A stretch of 6,072 nt of DNA from Geobacter sp. (GTDB taxonomy: Bacteria > Desulfobacterota > Desulfuromonadia > Geobacterales > DSM-12255): contig VEOV01000158.1 of NCBI GenBank assembly GCA_012026855.1, positions 1 to 6,072 of the forward strand. Direction: 5' to 3'. A program made the translations under genes and the position numbers. This document shows positions 5,527 through 6,072 of this stretch, piece by piece (position 1 is the stretch's first letter; every line of letters starts with the position of its first letter). The notes under the pieces were generated by a model. The model was not told the DNA's origin, searched no databases, and worked only from the letters and a program-made list of their open reading frames with translations.

Positions 5527-5530
5527 TGTC

Positions 5531-6072
5531 ATGAAGAAAGAGGACGATTTTTTTTGTGAAGGCGTTTCACGGCGGAGTTTCATCAAGACCTGCATAACAG
5601 CCACTGCCATGATGGGGCTCCCCTTCGGGATGCACACTAAAATTGCCGAGGCGGTGGAGCAGAAGGGGAATCCGCCGGTAATCTGGCTCCATTTCCAGGA
5701 GTGCACCGGCTGTTCCGAGTCGCTGCTCCGCTCATCCCACCCGACCATTTCCACCCTGATCCTGGACATGATCTCCCTGGATTACCACGAGACCCTGATG
5801 GCCGGCTCCGGGCACCAGGCGGAGAAAGCGCTGCACGACTCCATGACCGCCAACAAGGGTAAATACCTGCTGGTGGTGGAGGGGGCGATTCCGACCAAGC
5901 AGAACGGCATCTACTGCAAGGTCGCCGGCAAGACCGCCCTGCAGTCGCTGCAGCTGCTGGCTGCCGACGCCGCGGCCATTATCTCCATCGGCACCTGCGC
6001 CTCCTACGGCGGCATCCAGTCGGTCAGCCCGAACCCGACCGGCGCGGTCGGGGTACGGGACATCATCAAGGA
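5531..6072 (+). CDS. hybS: [NiFe] hydrogenase small subunit precursor, Tat-exported (5' part)
   Basis: This is the electron-transfer subunit of a periplasm-facing [NiFe] uptake-type hydrogenase. Its Fe-S clusters carry electrons from the Ni-Fe site in the large subunit. The N-terminus has a twin-arginine signal, SRRSFIK (residues 13-19), then a moderately hydrophobic stretch (20-34) and a likely cleavage region near residue 41. The mature part shows the proximal-cluster motif ECTGCSES (C58 and C61), the VEGAIPT motif (116-122) and GTCASYGG with ligand C156. The window cuts the frame after 180 codons. Family precursors are about 350-380 residues, so roughly half is missing, including the fourth proximal ligand and the medial and distal cluster ligands. 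It follows a sigma-54 promoter and probably starts an operon with large-subunit and membrane-anchor genes downstream. The symbol follows the Geobacter Hyb naming; the E. coli counterparts are hyaA and hybO. The function is near certain, the symbol less so. Confidence 0.93.
   Translation, partial: MKKEDDFFCEGVSRRSFIKTCITATAMMGLPFGMHTKIAEAVEQKGNPPVIWLHFQECTGCSESLLRSSHPTISTLILDMISLDYHETLMAGSGHQAEKALHDSMTANKGKYLLVVEGAIPTKQNGIYCKVAGKTALQSLQLLAADAAAIISIGTCASYGGIQSVSPNPTGAVGVRDIIK

Overview
The window (about 60% GC by eye) looks like a chromosomal segment from a Geobacter-type member of the Desulfuromonadia. This is inferred from the gene content: a Cache/HAMP sensor kinase, a CxxC zinc-ribbon hypothetical protein, a large Fe-S membrane regulator-like protein and a Tat-exported [NiFe] hydrogenase small subunit behind a sigma-54 promoter. 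No database search was possible, so the taxon is a guess. All intact genes are on the + strand.

Layout. Bases 1-29 are probably the 3' end of an upstream gene whose last residues (..YGLPDSRD, stop) resemble the end of an NtrC-type Fis helix-turn-helix. A GTG start 3 bases later opens a 668-aa membrane sensor histidine kinase (33-2039). A 149-base gap (2040-2188) can fold into several stem-loops and leads to a TTG-started 145-aa protein with two CxxC pairs and a UvrD/CarD-like C-terminus (2189-2626). The next 135 bases hold no intact gene. They do hold a minus-strand remnant that reads like the N-terminus of TrmO/TsaA, an 8-bp inverted repeat and a 7-bp hairpin. Then comes the centrepiece, an 857-aa protein (2762-5335). 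It joins a cyclic-nucleotide-binding-like domain, a catalytically dead sigma-54-activator AAA+ domain and a NapH/NosR-like polyferredoxin membrane domain with 12 conserved-type cysteines. A 195-base gap (5336-5530) carries a stem-loop, a short direct repeat and a textbook -24/-12 promoter. The window ends inside the hydrogenase small-subunit gene (5531 onward).

How the parts may work together (inference). The histidine kinase, with an NtrC-like regulator probably encoded just upstream, is a candidate activator of the sigma-54 promoter in front of the hydrogenase. The 857-aa protein lies between them. It has lost the GAFTGA loop, the Walker B acid pair, the arginine fingers and the DNA-binding domain, so it cannot be a normal sigma-54 activator. 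It keeps the fold and places cytoplasmic Fe-S clusters next to two former regulatory domains. The most interesting hypothesis is a membrane redox sensor or electron-transfer protein that uses its dead AAA+ domain as a signalling or interaction module linked to hydrogenase expression or activity.
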